Below, piece by piece: positions 45,366 to 54,016 of a stretch of DNA of 64,000 nt. Every line of letters begins with the position of its first letter. Within the stretch, counting starts at the first letter, position 1. The translations under genes were made by a program, and so were the position numbers. Where the stretch lies: positions 1-64,000 of the forward strand of contig JAFEDH010000027.1 of the NCBI GenBank assembly GCA_018241695.1, given 5' to 3'. Under the pieces are notes generated by a model. It saw only the letters and a list, made by a program, of their open reading frames with translations, ran no database searches and was not told where the DNA came from. Source of the DNA: Pseudomonadota bacterium. Its GTDB lineage: Bacteria > Pseudomonadota > Gammaproteobacteria > Burkholderiales > Rhodocyclaceae.

Positions 45366-46764
45366 TGCCGGGAAACCCGATGCCGCCACCCAAGCCGCCG
45401 CTGAAGAACTGCGCCAGGCCTGGGATGAACTCTTCGCCCAGGTGGACGCCGCCCGCGATGCCATCGACGATCCGGCCCTGTGGCCGCCACCCGCCACGCC
45501 ACGCAATCTGGCCGAGGGCTACCGCTACGTACTGGGTTTCCTCTACGGCTCCCTGGCCCGTGGCCTCGGGCCGACGCCGGAGAATCCATACTTCGTCCGC
45601 GCCATCCAGCCGCTCAACCGCTCCACCATCGACAATGCCGACGCCATCTACCTGGCCGCACCCATCGACGGCAACCATGCCTACATCATCCGTGGCCGGG
45701 CCGGAGACACCCGTCACTGGCGCGGCGAGGCGCCCATCGCCCATGGCCGCAAGGCGCCCCATTACGTGATCTTCGAAGCCCCCAGCGGCTATTCCGGCGA
45801 TAGCGGCAGCATCCGGGAGATGAAGCCCGGTTCCCGCATCAACTGCTCGGTGCTGGATTGCACCGGCCTGCAAGTGGAGGCCGACGGCCGTTTCGAAATC
45901 CTCCTCGCTCCCGAGAAGCCCGCGGGCTACACCGGCAATTTCATGCTCACCCGCGCCAGCCGCACCCGCACCCTCAAGGATGGCAGCAGCGAGACCCGCG
46001 AGTACGTGACCCGGATGGTCATGCTGCGCGAGCTGTTCTATGACTGGGCCAGCGAGGATCTGCTGGATCTTTTCATCTACCGTGCGGACAAACTGGGTCA
46101 GCCCATCTCCCATTACACGCCCGAAGCCGCCGCCGACCAGATGCGCCAGATCGGCAGGCTCACCCGCAACCAGGTGCATTTCTGGAACGAGTTCTACGCC
46201 ATCACCCTGGAAGCCTACGGCGACATGAATGGTGATGGTCAGCGCTTCATGCCGCGCAACGATTTCAACAAGCCCAATGCCGCCTCTCTCGCCACGGCCG
46301 GCGGCATGAGCACCAACATCTATTGCGGCGGAATCTACGAGCTGGCGGAGGACGAAGCCCTCATCATGGAACTGCACCAGCCGGTGGAGCCTTATTACAT
46401 CGGCTTCCACCTGGGCAACATGTGGGGTGAATCCATCGAGTTCGGCAGCGCCCAGAGCAGCCTCAACGCCTTTCAGGCCGACCGGGAGCCCGACGGCACG
46501 CTGCGCTACGTCATCGCCCACCGGGATCCGGGCATCGCCAACTGGATCGACACCACCGGCCATCCCGAGGGCTATATGTCGGTGCGCTGGGCCTATCCGG
46601 TGAAGCCGAAGGAGAACCTGCCCTGGGCCACAGCCAGAGTGGTCAGGTTTGCCGAACTGGATCGGCATCTGCCACCCCACACCCGCCGCGTCACGCCCGA
46701 AGAGCGTCGCGCTGCCATCGCGGTGCGGCAGGAGCATGTACAACGACGCTATCGCCAGCATTGA
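45358..46764 (+). CDS. DUF1214 domain-containing protein
   Basis: The 468-residue protein has no signal peptide or membrane helix. Its N-terminal part (RYVLGFLYGSLARGLGPT) and the C-terminal region with PYYIGFHLGNMWGESIEF, GHPEGYMSVRWAYP match DUF1214/DUF1254-type proteins, of unknown activity. ATG 45358 has AAAGGAG seven bases upstream and overlaps the sulfotransferase gene by eight bases, so the two are translationally coupled. The pair recurs in actinobacterial and proteobacterial lipid-degrading genomes (from general knowledge). A shared function is inferred. Confidence 0.8.
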   Translation: MADAGKPDAATQAAAEELRQAWDELFAQVDAARDAIDDPALWPPPATPRNLAEGYRYVLGFLYGSLARGLGPTPENPYFVRAIQPLNRSTIDNADAIYLAAPIDGNHAYIIRGRAGDTRHWRGEAPIAHGRKAPHYVIFEAPSGYSGDSGSIREMKPGSRINCSVLDCTGLQVEADGRFEILLAPEKPAGYTGNFMLTRASRTRTLKDGSSETREYVTRMVMLRELFYDWASEDLLDLFIYRADKLGQPISHYTPEAAADQMRQIGRLTRNQVHFWNEFYAITLEAYGDMNGDGQRFMPRNDFNKPNAASLATAGGMSTNIYCGGIYELAEDEALIMELHQPVEPYYIGFHLGNMWGESIEFGSAQSSLNAFQADREPDGTLRYVIAHRDPGIANWIDTTGHPEGYMSVRWAYPVKPKENLPWATARVVRFAELDRHLPPHTRRVTPEERRAAIAVRQEHVQRRYRQH

Positions 46765-46781
46765 TGGAAACAGGAGGATTC

Positions 46782-47633
46782 ATGCCCGCTACCCTGCAAG
46801 GCAAGGTTGCCATCGTCACTGGCGCCAGTCGCGGCATTGGCGCCGCCATCGCCCGGCGTTTCGCCGCCGAGGGCGCGAGGGTGGTCATCGTTGCGCGCAC
46901 CCTCGAAGCCGATGGCAGGCTGCCCGGCTCGCTCGATGAAACCGCCGCACGCATTCGCGCCGGCGGTGGCGAGGTTCATTGCGTCCAGGCCGATCTGGCC
47001 GATGCCACCGATCGGGCCCGCATCGTGCCCGAGGCCATTGCGCGTTTCGGCGGGGTGGACATCCTGGTCAACAATGCCGCCTGGGCCCGCTTCAAACCCA
47101 CCCGCGAGCAGGCGTCGCGCTACACCCACCTGGCCTTCGAGATCAATTATTTCGCACCTCTGGAACTGGCCCAGCAGGCCATTCCCTCCATGGAGAGTCG
47201 GGGCGGCGGCTGGATTCTCAACCTTTCCAGCGCCACATCCAAACACCCCGACCCGGCGCCCTACGATGCGCAGAACCGCTACTTCCAGTTCCACGTGCAT
47301 TCGGCGCCCACCCTCTACGGTTCGACCAAGGCCGCACTGGAGCGCACCACGGCGGGCTGGGCGGCCGAACTCGCCGGCAGCAACATCGCCATGAACACGC
47401 TGGCACCGGTGGAAGCCGTGGCCAGCGAAGGCGCATTGCATTCCGGCACGATCGATGCCGGCGCCCACATGGAACCGGTCGAGGCGATGGCCGAAGCGGC
47501 CCTGCAACTCTGCTCCCGCGCGCCATCCCGGCTTTCGGGTCGCTGCGTGCTGAGCCTCGACCTGTTGCGGGAGCTGGGGGTTACCGTGTATTCCCTCGAT
47601 GGCCGCGGGCCTTTGCCCGGATATTCGTTTTGA
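46782..47633 (+). CDS. Short-chain dehydrogenase/reductase (SDR)
   Basis: The 283-residue SDR has the cofactor motif VTGASRGIGAAIARRF (about residues 13-28), NNAAWARF, the catalytic Ser in NLSSATSK and Tyr/Lys in LYGSTKAALE. It interconverts a hydroxyl and a ketone with NAD(P). The segment between Ser and Tyr is longer than usual. AGGAGG precedes ATG 46782. First of three SDRs in the TetR run. The substrate may be a hydroxyacyl-CoA or sterol hydroxyl. Confidence 0.88.
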   Translation: MPATLQGKVAIVTGASRGIGAAIARRFAAEGARVVIVARTLEADGRLPGSLDETAARIRAGGGEVHCVQADLADATDRARIVPEAIARFGGVDILVNNAAWARFKPTREQASRYTHLAFEINYFAPLELAQQAIPSMESRGGGWILNLSSATSKHPDPAPYDAQNRYFQFHVHSAPTLYGSTKAALERTTAGWAAELAGSNIAMNTLAPVEAVASEGALHSGTIDAGAHMEPVEAMAEAALQLCSRAPSRLSGRCVLSLDLLRELGVTVYSLDGRGPLPGYSF

Positions 47634-47655
47634 CCTGCCGAGCGGAGAAAAAATC

Positions 47656-48423
47656 ATGAGCTATCAGATCGATCTGCGCGGCAAGGTAGCCCTGGTTACC
47701 GGCGGCAGCCGGGGTCTGGGCCGCGCCATGGTGCTGGGTCTGGCCCGGGCCGGTGCCGATGTGGTGATCGCCAGTCGCAAGCGGGAAAATTGCGAGGCGG
47801 TGGCGCAGGCAGTGGAGTCCCTGGGCCGTCAGGCGCTTGCCATCGCCGCTCACGCCGGGCAGACGGAAAGCCTGGACGCCTTGCTCGATGCGGCCTACGC
47901 ACGCTTCGGCCGGGTCGATATCCTGATCAACAACGCGGGAACCAACCCGGTCACAGCGGGCCTTTCCGATCTCACGCCGGAGCTGTTCCAGAAGGTTTTC
48001 GAGGTCAATACCAAGGGACCGTGGTACCTCGCCTCGCGCGCGGCGCCCCGCATGGCCGGGCACGGCGGTGGCGCCATCATCAACGTCATTTCCGTGGCCG
48101 GCCTCAAGCCGTCCGCCGGTCAGGGTTTCTATGCTGCCAGCAAATCGGCGCTCCACGCCCTGACCAAGGTCATGGCGGCTGAATGGGCATCGCTTGGTGT
48201 GCGGGTCAATGCCCTCGCACCCGGCAGTTTCCATTCCGACATGTTCGACAATTCGGCGAAGGCGCTGCCGGGGCTGGAAGATGGCGCGAAAGCGGCGAAC
48301 CTGCAAAAGCGCATCGCCGAAACCGACGAAATCCTCGGCCCGGTTCTCTACCTGGTCAGCGACATGGCCAGCTTCACCACGGGTTCCACCCTGGTGATGG
48401 ATGGCGGTTATCTGATCCTTTGA
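47656..48423 (+). CDS. Short-chain dehydrogenase/reductase (classical SDR)
   Basis: The 255-residue SDR shows VTGGSRGLGRAMVLGLA, NNAGTNPV, catalytic Ser in NVISVAG, YAASKSALHALTKVMA and a C-terminal FTTGSTLVMDGGY, all typical of FabG-like and 3-hydroxyacyl-CoA/steroid dehydrogenases. GGAG stands eight bases before ATG 47656, 22 bp after the preceding SDR. Confidence 0.9.
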   Translation: MSYQIDLRGKVALVTGGSRGLGRAMVLGLARAGADVVIASRKRENCEAVAQAVESLGRQALAIAAHAGQTESLDALLDAAYARFGRVDILINNAGTNPVTAGLSDLTPELFQKVFEVNTKGPWYLASRAAPRMAGHGGGAIINVISVAGLKPSAGQGFYAASKSALHALTKVMAAEWASLGVRVNALAPGSFHSDMFDNSAKALPGLEDGAKAANLQKRIAETDEILGPVLYLVSDMASFTTGSTLVMDGGYLIL

Positions 48424-48473
48424 CAATACCCGTCGAGATCCGCTGCACGGCTTGACGCCTTCGAGGACTCATC

Positions 48474-49505
48474 ATGCAAATCTTCGCCGCCACCCCCGAG
48501 AACCTGGGACTGGACAACATCGGAGCCTATGCGCGCCGCGTCGAGGCCATGGGCTTCGACGGCCTCTTTGTGCCCGACGCCATCCACGACGGCCTGCTTC
48601 TGGCCTGCCGCGCCCTGGCCGAGACTTCCCGTATCCGGGTGGGCATCTCGGTGCTGCTGGCCTTTCCCCGCAGCCCCATGAACGTGGCCCTGGCCGCCTG
48701 GGATCTGCAGAAGATGTCGGGCGGCCGTTTCGAACTGGGCCTGGGCACCCAGATCCGCCAGAACATCGAGGATCGCTACTCGGCACGCTGGCTGCCGCCG
48801 GCGGTCGGCATGCGCGAATATGTGGGCGCCCTGCGCGCCATCTTCCGCAGCTTCCGCACCCGCGAACCACTGAATTTCGTCGGCGAGCACTACAGGTTCA
48901 CCCGCCTCCAGCCTTTTTTCAATCCGGGCCCCATCGACGCACCCGACGTGCCGGTGATGCTGGGTGCGGTGGGGCCGAAGATGCTGGCCCTGGTGGGTGA
49001 GGCGGCCGATGGCATGCACACCCATCCCACCAACACTTCCCATCGCTATCTCAAGGAAGCCATCCTGCCCCAGGTGCAAGGCGGCATCGCCCGTCGCGAT
49101 CCGGCGCTTGCGAGGCCCCTGATCTGCGCCAACGAACTGGTGGCCACGGGTGTGGATGCGGCCACCGTGGCGCGGGAGCGGGAACGCTTCCGCGGTACCC
49201 TGGCCTTCCTTTTCTCCACACCCGCCTACTGGCCCAGCCTGGAGCTCTTCGGCTGGAAGGATCTGGGCGAAAAACTTCAGCAGATGACCCGCGAAGGCCG
49301 CTGGAAGGAAATGAGCGGTGCGCTTTCGGACACGGTGCTGGACGAATTCCTGGTCACGGGACGCTATGAGGAACTGCCTGAAGCGCTGGCGCGACGCTTT
49401 GCCGGCCTGGTCGACCGCATCACCCTCACGGTACCGGACAATCCGGACCATGACATTGCCGCTGCCCGCGCCATCGAGGCCATCCGCACCCGTTTTGGTG
49501 CCTGA
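48474..49505 (+). CDS. LLM-class flavin/F420-dependent oxidoreductase
   Basis: The 343-residue TIM-barrel protein belongs to the luciferase-like monooxygenase superfamily, near the TIGR03617-type group known mainly from F420-using actinobacteria. Seen: YARRVEAMGFDGLFVPD, ISVLLAFPRSPMNVALAAWDLQ, GGRFELGLGTQIRQN and PVMLGAVGPKMLALVGEAADG. Cofactor (F420 or FMN) cannot be decided. No F420-synthesis gene is in this window. GAGGAC precedes ATG 48474. Confidence 0.86.
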   Translation: MQIFAATPENLGLDNIGAYARRVEAMGFDGLFVPDAIHDGLLLACRALAETSRIRVGISVLLAFPRSPMNVALAAWDLQKMSGGRFELGLGTQIRQNIEDRYSARWLPPAVGMREYVGALRAIFRSFRTREPLNFVGEHYRFTRLQPFFNPGPIDAPDVPVMLGAVGPKMLALVGEAADGMHTHPTNTSHRYLKEAILPQVQGGIARRDPALARPLICANELVATGVDAATVARERERFRGTLAFLFSTPAYWPSLELFGWKDLGEKLQQMTREGRWKEMSGALSDTVLDEFLVTGRYEELPEALARRFAGLVDRITLTVPDNPDHDIAAARAIEAIRTRFGA

Positions 49506-49530
49506 TCAAAAAACGAACGAGGAGACTGTC

Positions 49531-50364
49531 ATGAACAAGGTTGCCATCGTCACCGGCGCCACCCGTGGTATCGGCAAGGCCGCCGCCCTCAGCCTTGCGC
49601 GGGAGGGTTTCGATGTGGTCGTCACCGGCCGCACCGTGAAGGAAGGAGAGGGTACCGCCACCCGGCCCTTTGCTGCCGATCCCGGCACCGTGGCGGTGCC
49701 GGGCAGCCTGGAAACCACGGTGAAGGAAGTGGAGGCGCTGGGCCGCCGCGCGCTCCCCGTGGTGATGGATGTACTCGACCGGCGCACAATCGACGAGGTG
49801 GTGAAGCAGACCCTGGCTACCTTCGGCCGTATCGACCTGCTGCTCAACAATGCCCTCTATCAGGGTCCCGGCCTGATGTATTCCTTCGCCGAATTCGACA
49901 TCGAACAACTGGAGAAAAGCGTGCTCGGCAATCTGGTGAACCAGGCCTACCTGGCCCGTCTGGTGCTACCCCACATGATTGCCCGGGGGGGTGGCATCTA
50001 TATCAGCCTGAGCTCTCACGCGGCGGTCATGCCGCCGCCGGCACCGCCCGGGAAGGGCGGCTGGGGCTTTGTGTATGGCGCCCCCAAGTCGGGCTTCCAT
50101 CGCATCGCCGAATTCCTTCATGTGGAGCACGTCAGGGATGGCATCCTCGCTTTCAACGTCCATCCGGGCTTCACCGTGACCGAAGCCACGGTCGCCATGT
50201 TCGGCGCCAACCCGGCCAAGGATTTCAATCGTGAAGCGACATTGCCTCCGGTAACCGGCGACGTGGTGGCCTGGTTGGCCACCCGGCCCGAGGCGCGGGA
50301 ACTGGCGGGCACCATGATTGCCGCTCCGGGATTTTTCGCCGAACGTGGCATCGTCTATCCCTGA
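49531..50364 (+). CDS. Short-chain dehydrogenase/reductase (SDR)
   Basis: The 277-residue SDR has VTGATRGIGKAAALSLA, a long insertion at about residues 37-60, NNALYQGPGLMYSF, catalytic Ser in SLSSHAAVM and YGAPKSGFHRIAEFL (Tyr-Lys). GAGGAG precedes ATG 49531. The frame reading open from 49318 overlaps the LLM gene and is not used. Third SDR of the TetR run, probably acting on another hydroxyl or a beta-hydroxyacyl-CoA. Confidence 0.88.
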   Translation: MNKVAIVTGATRGIGKAAALSLAREGFDVVVTGRTVKEGEGTATRPFAADPGTVAVPGSLETTVKEVEALGRRALPVVMDVLDRRTIDEVVKQTLATFGRIDLLLNNALYQGPGLMYSFAEFDIEQLEKSVLGNLVNQAYLARLVLPHMIARGGGIYISLSSHAAVMPPPAPPGKGGWGFVYGAPKSGFHRIAEFLHVEHVRDGILAFNVHPGFTVTEATVAMFGANPAKDFNREATLPPVTGDVVAWLATRPEARELAGTMIAAPGFFAERGIVYP

Positions 50365-50384
50365 ATCCTCCCAAGGAAAGTGCC

Positions 50385-51200
50385 ATGACCGAACCTGTAT
50401 TGCTGGTGGAAAAGCAGGGCCACGTTGCCATCGTCACCCTCAACCGGCCCGAGGCGATGAATGCCTTGTCCGCCGAACTGCGCGTCGCCCTGGGGCGGGC
50501 CTTTCGTGAATTGCAGGCCGATCCGGGTATCCGCGTCGCCATTGTCACCGGTGCCGGCCGCGCCTTCTGCGCCGGCATGGATCTGAAGGAGCTGGGTAGT
50601 GGAGGTGAAGGTGCCAGCGGTTTCGACAAGAGCGTGGAAGGCCAGGACATGGCTGTGGCTCTCGCCGAATTCGAGGGCCCGGTGATCGCCGCGGTGAACG
50701 GCCCTGCCGTCACCGCCGGCTTCGAGCTGGCTCTGGCCTGCGACATGATCATCGCTTCGAGCAATGCCCGGTTCGCCGACACTCACGCCCGCGTCGGCAT
50801 CCTGCCCGGCTGGGGCCTGGGCGTGCGGCTGCCCAGACGGATCGGCATCAATCGCGCCAGAGAGATCAGCTTCACCGGCAATGCGGTGAGTGCGGAGCAG
50901 GCCTGTGAATGGGGCCTGGCCAACCGTGTGGTGGCCCCCGAGGAACTGCTTCCCGCCTGCATCGCCCTGGCGCAGCAGATGGCCAGCTGTGTGCCGGAAG
51001 TGCTCAAGGGCTACAAGCGCCTCATCGACACCTGTTATGCCATGCCTTTCGACGAGGCACTGCGTTACGAGAATGAGCAGGCCATTGCATCCGCACGGGC
51101 CATCAGCAGTGCCGCCATCGCCGCCCGGCGCGAAGGTGTGTTCGAGCGTAATCGTGCCCAGACGGCCCGGATCGAAGCTGGAGCGCGTCATGACGACTGA
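50385..51200 (+). CDS. Enoyl-CoA hydratase/isomerase family protein
   Basis: The 271-residue crotonase shows VTGAGRAFCAGMDLKELG, IAAVNGPAVTAGFELALACD and FADTHARVGILPGWGLGVRLPR. The first catalytic Glu is kept (GFELA) and the second is His in DTHARVG, as in a common EchA-like branch. AAGGAAA precedes ATG 50385. It overlaps the DUF35 gene by 11 bases, so it could hydrate the enoyl-CoA that the DUF35/thiolase-like pair then cleaves. Confidence 0.9.
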   Translation: MTEPVLLVEKQGHVAIVTLNRPEAMNALSAELRVALGRAFRELQADPGIRVAIVTGAGRAFCAGMDLKELGSGGEGASGFDKSVEGQDMAVALAEFEGPVIAAVNGPAVTAGFELALACDMIIASSNARFADTHARVGILPGWGLGVRLPRRIGINRAREISFTGNAVSAEQACEWGLANRVVAPEELLPACIALAQQMASCVPEVLKGYKRLIDTCYAMPFDEALRYENEQAIASARAISSAAIAARREGVFERNRAQTARIEAGARHDD

Positions 51201-51636
51201 CCGGCAAGGTTCCTTGAACGCTTCGCGCCCCGCCGCGCCGGCTGCTTCCGGCGACAGCGCCTTTTTCTGGGCGGGCGCGGACCGCGGTGAACTGCTTGCC
51301 CAGTCCTGCGCCGATTGCGGTCGCCTGCGTCATCCGCCCAGGCCCATGTGCCCCCACTGCCATGGCACCGGATGCCGGGTCGTGGCCTTGAGCGGACGCG
51401 GCACGGTCTATAGCTGGATCGTCGCCGCGCACCCGGCTCCGCACGGTTTCGATGCGCCCCCTGTCGTGGTTCTGGTGGAACTGGAGGAAGGTGTGCGCAT
51501 TGTTTCCAATATCGAGGGCGTGCCACCCGAGCGGATGTGTCATGGCTTGCCGGTGATGGTGGCCTTCGTGCCCGCCGGTGAGGGCCGGCAGGTGCCGGTG
51601 TTCCGGCCACGCAGCGAAGAGGGGTGTGCGCCATGA
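51190..51636 (+). CDS. Zn-ribbon/OB-fold DUF35 protein
   Basis: The 148-residue protein has the rubredoxin-like zinc ribbon CADCGRLRHPPRPMCPHC (two CxxC pairs) and an OB-fold (GRGTVYSWIVAAHPAPHGFD). DUF35 proteins bind thiolase-fold partners. In Mycobacterium tuberculosis the DUF35 domain of ChsH2 is required by the aldolase Ltp2. ATG 51190 overlaps the upstream gene by 11 bases, and its TGA overlaps the following ATG, consistent with a stable complex with the thiolase-like protein. Confidence 0.9.
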   Translation: MTTDRQGSLNASRPAAPAASGDSAFFWAGADRGELLAQSCADCGRLRHPPRPMCPHCHGTGCRVVALSGRGTVYSWIVAAHPAPHGFDAPPVVVLVELEEGVRIVSNIEGVPPERMCHGLPVMVAFVPAGEGRQVPVFRPRSEEGCAP

Positions 51637-52811
51637 GTCTGTCGCGCAATCCGGATCGTCAGGCAGCGGTGGTGGGCATCGGCCAGACCGAGTTTTCCAA
51701 AGCTTCGGGGCGCAGCGAGCTGCAACTGGCGGCGGAATGCATCCGCAGCGCCATGGCCGATGCGGGTATCGCTCCGGCAGAGATCGACGGCATGGTCACG
51801 TTCAGCCTCGACAATAACGACGAAATCGGCCTCGGTCGCTGCCTCGGCATCGAGAATCTCAACTTCAGCAGCCGGGTGCCCAACGGAGGCCTGGGTTCTG
51901 TCGGCACCCTGGCCCATGCGGCGGCGGTGATCGAATCGGGGCTGTGTGAAGTCGTGGTGATCTGGCGCGCCATGAATGAGCGTTCCCAGTACCGTTTCGG
52001 CCAGCCCATGGTGAACCAGGCGATCGCTCCGGGTGGCGGTACCGGCTTCATGGAGTGGTGCGCGCCTTTTGGCGCCCAGACTCCGGCAAGCTGGATCGCC
52101 CTGGGTGCCCAGCGTTACATGAGCACCTACGGGGTGGACAACGAGGATTTCGGTCGCATCGCCGTGTCCCAGCGCCAGTACGCGGCCACCAATCCGGCCG
52201 CGTGGTTCCACGGCAAGCCGATGCGCCTGGCCGACCATCAGCAGTCACGCTGGGTGGCCCCGCCGGTGCTGCGTCTGCTGGACTGCTGCCAGGAGAGCGA
52301 TGGCGGCGTGGCGCTGGTGCTGACCCGCCTGTCCCGTGCCCGCCATCTGCGCCAGCCGCCGGTGCGGGTGCTGGCGGCCACCCAGTCCATGCCTTTCGAT
52401 ACCGAGGTCGCCACCAACTTCTATCATGGCGATCTGGCACGCATGGTGGAGGGTGAGGCCACGGCACGCCGGCTCTATGCGCTGACCGGCCTGGGTCCGC
52501 AGCACATGCAGGCGGCCATGCTCTACGACGCCTTCACGCCGCTGGTGATGATGCAGCTGGAGGCCTTTGGTTTCTGCGGTCCCGGTGAGGGCCGGGATTT
52601 CGTCAGGGATGGGCATCTCGGACCGGGAGGCCGGCTACCGGTGAATACTCATGGCGGTCTGTTGAGTGAAGCCTACATCCACGGTGTGAATTCCATGGCC
52701 GAAGGGGTCCGGCAGGTACGTGGCAGCGCGGCCAATCCGGTGCCCGGCGTCGAGCATGTGCTGCTCTCGTCGTGTTTCGCCGGTGCGATACTGGGGCGTG
52801 ACCAAAACTGA
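51633..52811 (+). CDS. Thiolase-fold lipid-transfer-like protein, candidate acyl-CoA retro-aldolase
   Basis: The 392-residue protein follows the SCP2-thiolase/Ltp fold (AAVVGIGQTEFSKASGRSEL at residues 14-33, VNTHGGLLSEAYIHGVNSM near the C-terminus). The nucleophilic Cys of thiolases is absent: PNGGLGSVGT has Leu87 at that site. Thiolase-like proteins without this Cys and with a DUF35 partner (Ltp2) catalyse retro-aldol cleavage of steroid side-chain hydroxyacyl-CoA. The four-base overlap with the DUF35 gene supports the same role here. Thiolysis is unlikely. Substrate unproven. Confidence 0.85.
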   Translation: MSLSRNPDRQAAVVGIGQTEFSKASGRSELQLAAECIRSAMADAGIAPAEIDGMVTFSLDNNDEIGLGRCLGIENLNFSSRVPNGGLGSVGTLAHAAAVIESGLCEVVVIWRAMNERSQYRFGQPMVNQAIAPGGGTGFMEWCAPFGAQTPASWIALGAQRYMSTYGVDNEDFGRIAVSQRQYAATNPAAWFHGKPMRLADHQQSRWVAPPVLRLLDCCQESDGGVALVLTRLSRARHLRQPPVRVLAATQSMPFDTEVATNFYHGDLARMVEGEATARRLYALTGLGPQHMQAAMLYDAFTPLVMMQLEAFGFCGPGEGRDFVRDGHLGPGGRLPVNTHGGLLSEAYIHGVNSMAEGVRQVRGSAANPVPGVEHVLLSSCFAGAILGRDQN

Positions 52812-52884
52812 TCCGCATGTCGTACCATCCTCCCGAGCTTTCCTGCATTCCAGTCAGCCACTATTACAACGAGGAGATCGATCA

Positions 52885-53988
52885 ATGAAACGCAGCACCC
52901 TGTTGGCCACGCTTCTGGCCCTTGCAACGCTGTCTGCCACCACGCTGGCCACCGCCGCCGATACGGCACATCTCGCCCCCGCGGGCACCAAGCTGCCACC
53001 GTTCATGAAGCTGCCACCACCGACTCAGATGACCGAGACGACCGCCGGCGACATCGTGTTCGAGACGCGTACGCCGTATGACTTCGATGTGCTCCTGAGC
53101 CGCTACCAGACACTTCCCAGGCAGAGCGGCATGGGCACCCTGGTGCTGCCGGCGGGCGCCAGTGCGAAGCATCCTGTACCTGCCGTGGTGCTGGTGCATG
53201 GCAGTGGCGGCCTGACCCCGGGCCGTGAGTCCCAGTATGCCGCATTGCTGGCGGCCAATGGTTTTGCCGCCCTCTACATCGACTATTACCGGCCGCGGGG
53301 CATTACCGAATCCACACCCTATGTCGTCAAGACGCTGGGCGTGACGGAGTTCGATGCGGTATCCGATGCGTATTCGGCGCTGCGTGCACTCAATGCCGAT
53401 CCGGCCATTGATCACAAGCGGATCGCGATCATGGGCTTTTCCTACGGTGGCATGGCGACCCGCATCGCGCTCGATGAACGGGTGCGCGACGCGATTGCGC
53501 CCGACCTGCCTCCCTTCGCCGCCCATGTGGATTTTTACGGCCCCTGCTTCCAGGATTTCCATGTGAAAAAAACCACGGGTGCGCCGGTGCTGTCGCTGCG
53601 GGGAGGTGAGGATGCTTCCAACGATCTGGCGGCGTGCGCCCAGCGTGAGATCGAGTTGCGTGGTGCGGGTTCCGAAGTCAGCTCGGTGATCTATGCCCGG
53701 GCCGGTCATGCCTGGGAGGCGGGTAAGCCGCGGGCACTGAACAACTACCCCTATCTTGCCGGCTGCACCATCAGTTATGACGATGCCGGCTTTCCTTCGG
53801 TGGGAGGCAAGGCGGTGATTCCTGTCGGGGCCGATCCGTCCCGCGAGCAGCGTTTCCACCTGCGCATGAACATGGGTGATGTCATGGGTGCCTGCGTCAA
53901 GATCGGCTACATCGTCGGTCGGGATGATGCAACCCGTGTACAGTCCGATTACCAGATGCTGCAGTTCCTGCGGCGTGTCCTCAACTGA
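52885..53988 (+). CDS. Exported dienelactone-hydrolase-like alpha/beta hydrolase
   Basis: The 367-residue precursor has a Sec signal peptide (to about LATAADT, residue 25) and an alpha/beta-hydrolase domain: AVVLVHGSGGLTPGRE, nucleophile Ser in MGFSYGGMA, Asp in LRGGEDAS and His in ARAGHAWE. Extended Pro-rich N-terminus (KLPPFMKLPPPTQ). GAGGAG precedes ATG 52885. It is the only exported enzyme of the TetR run, and may hydrolyse esters or lactones before uptake. Confidence 0.86.
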   Translation: MKRSTLLATLLALATLSATTLATAADTAHLAPAGTKLPPFMKLPPPTQMTETTAGDIVFETRTPYDFDVLLSRYQTLPRQSGMGTLVLPAGASAKHPVPAVVLVHGSGGLTPGRESQYAALLAANGFAALYIDYYRPRGITESTPYVVKTLGVTEFDAVSDAYSALRALNADPAIDHKRIAIMGFSYGGMATRIALDERVRDAIAPDLPPFAAHVDFYGPCFQDFHVKKTTGAPVLSLRGGEDASNDLAACAQREIELRGAGSEVSSVIYARAGHAWEAGKPRALNNYPYLAGCTISYDDAGFPSVGGKAVIPVGADPSREQRFHLRMNMGDVMGACVKIGYIVGRDDATRVQSDYQMLQFLRRVLN

Positions 53989-54016
53989 GGATCCTTCCAG
54001 CGAACGAGGCACAAGC

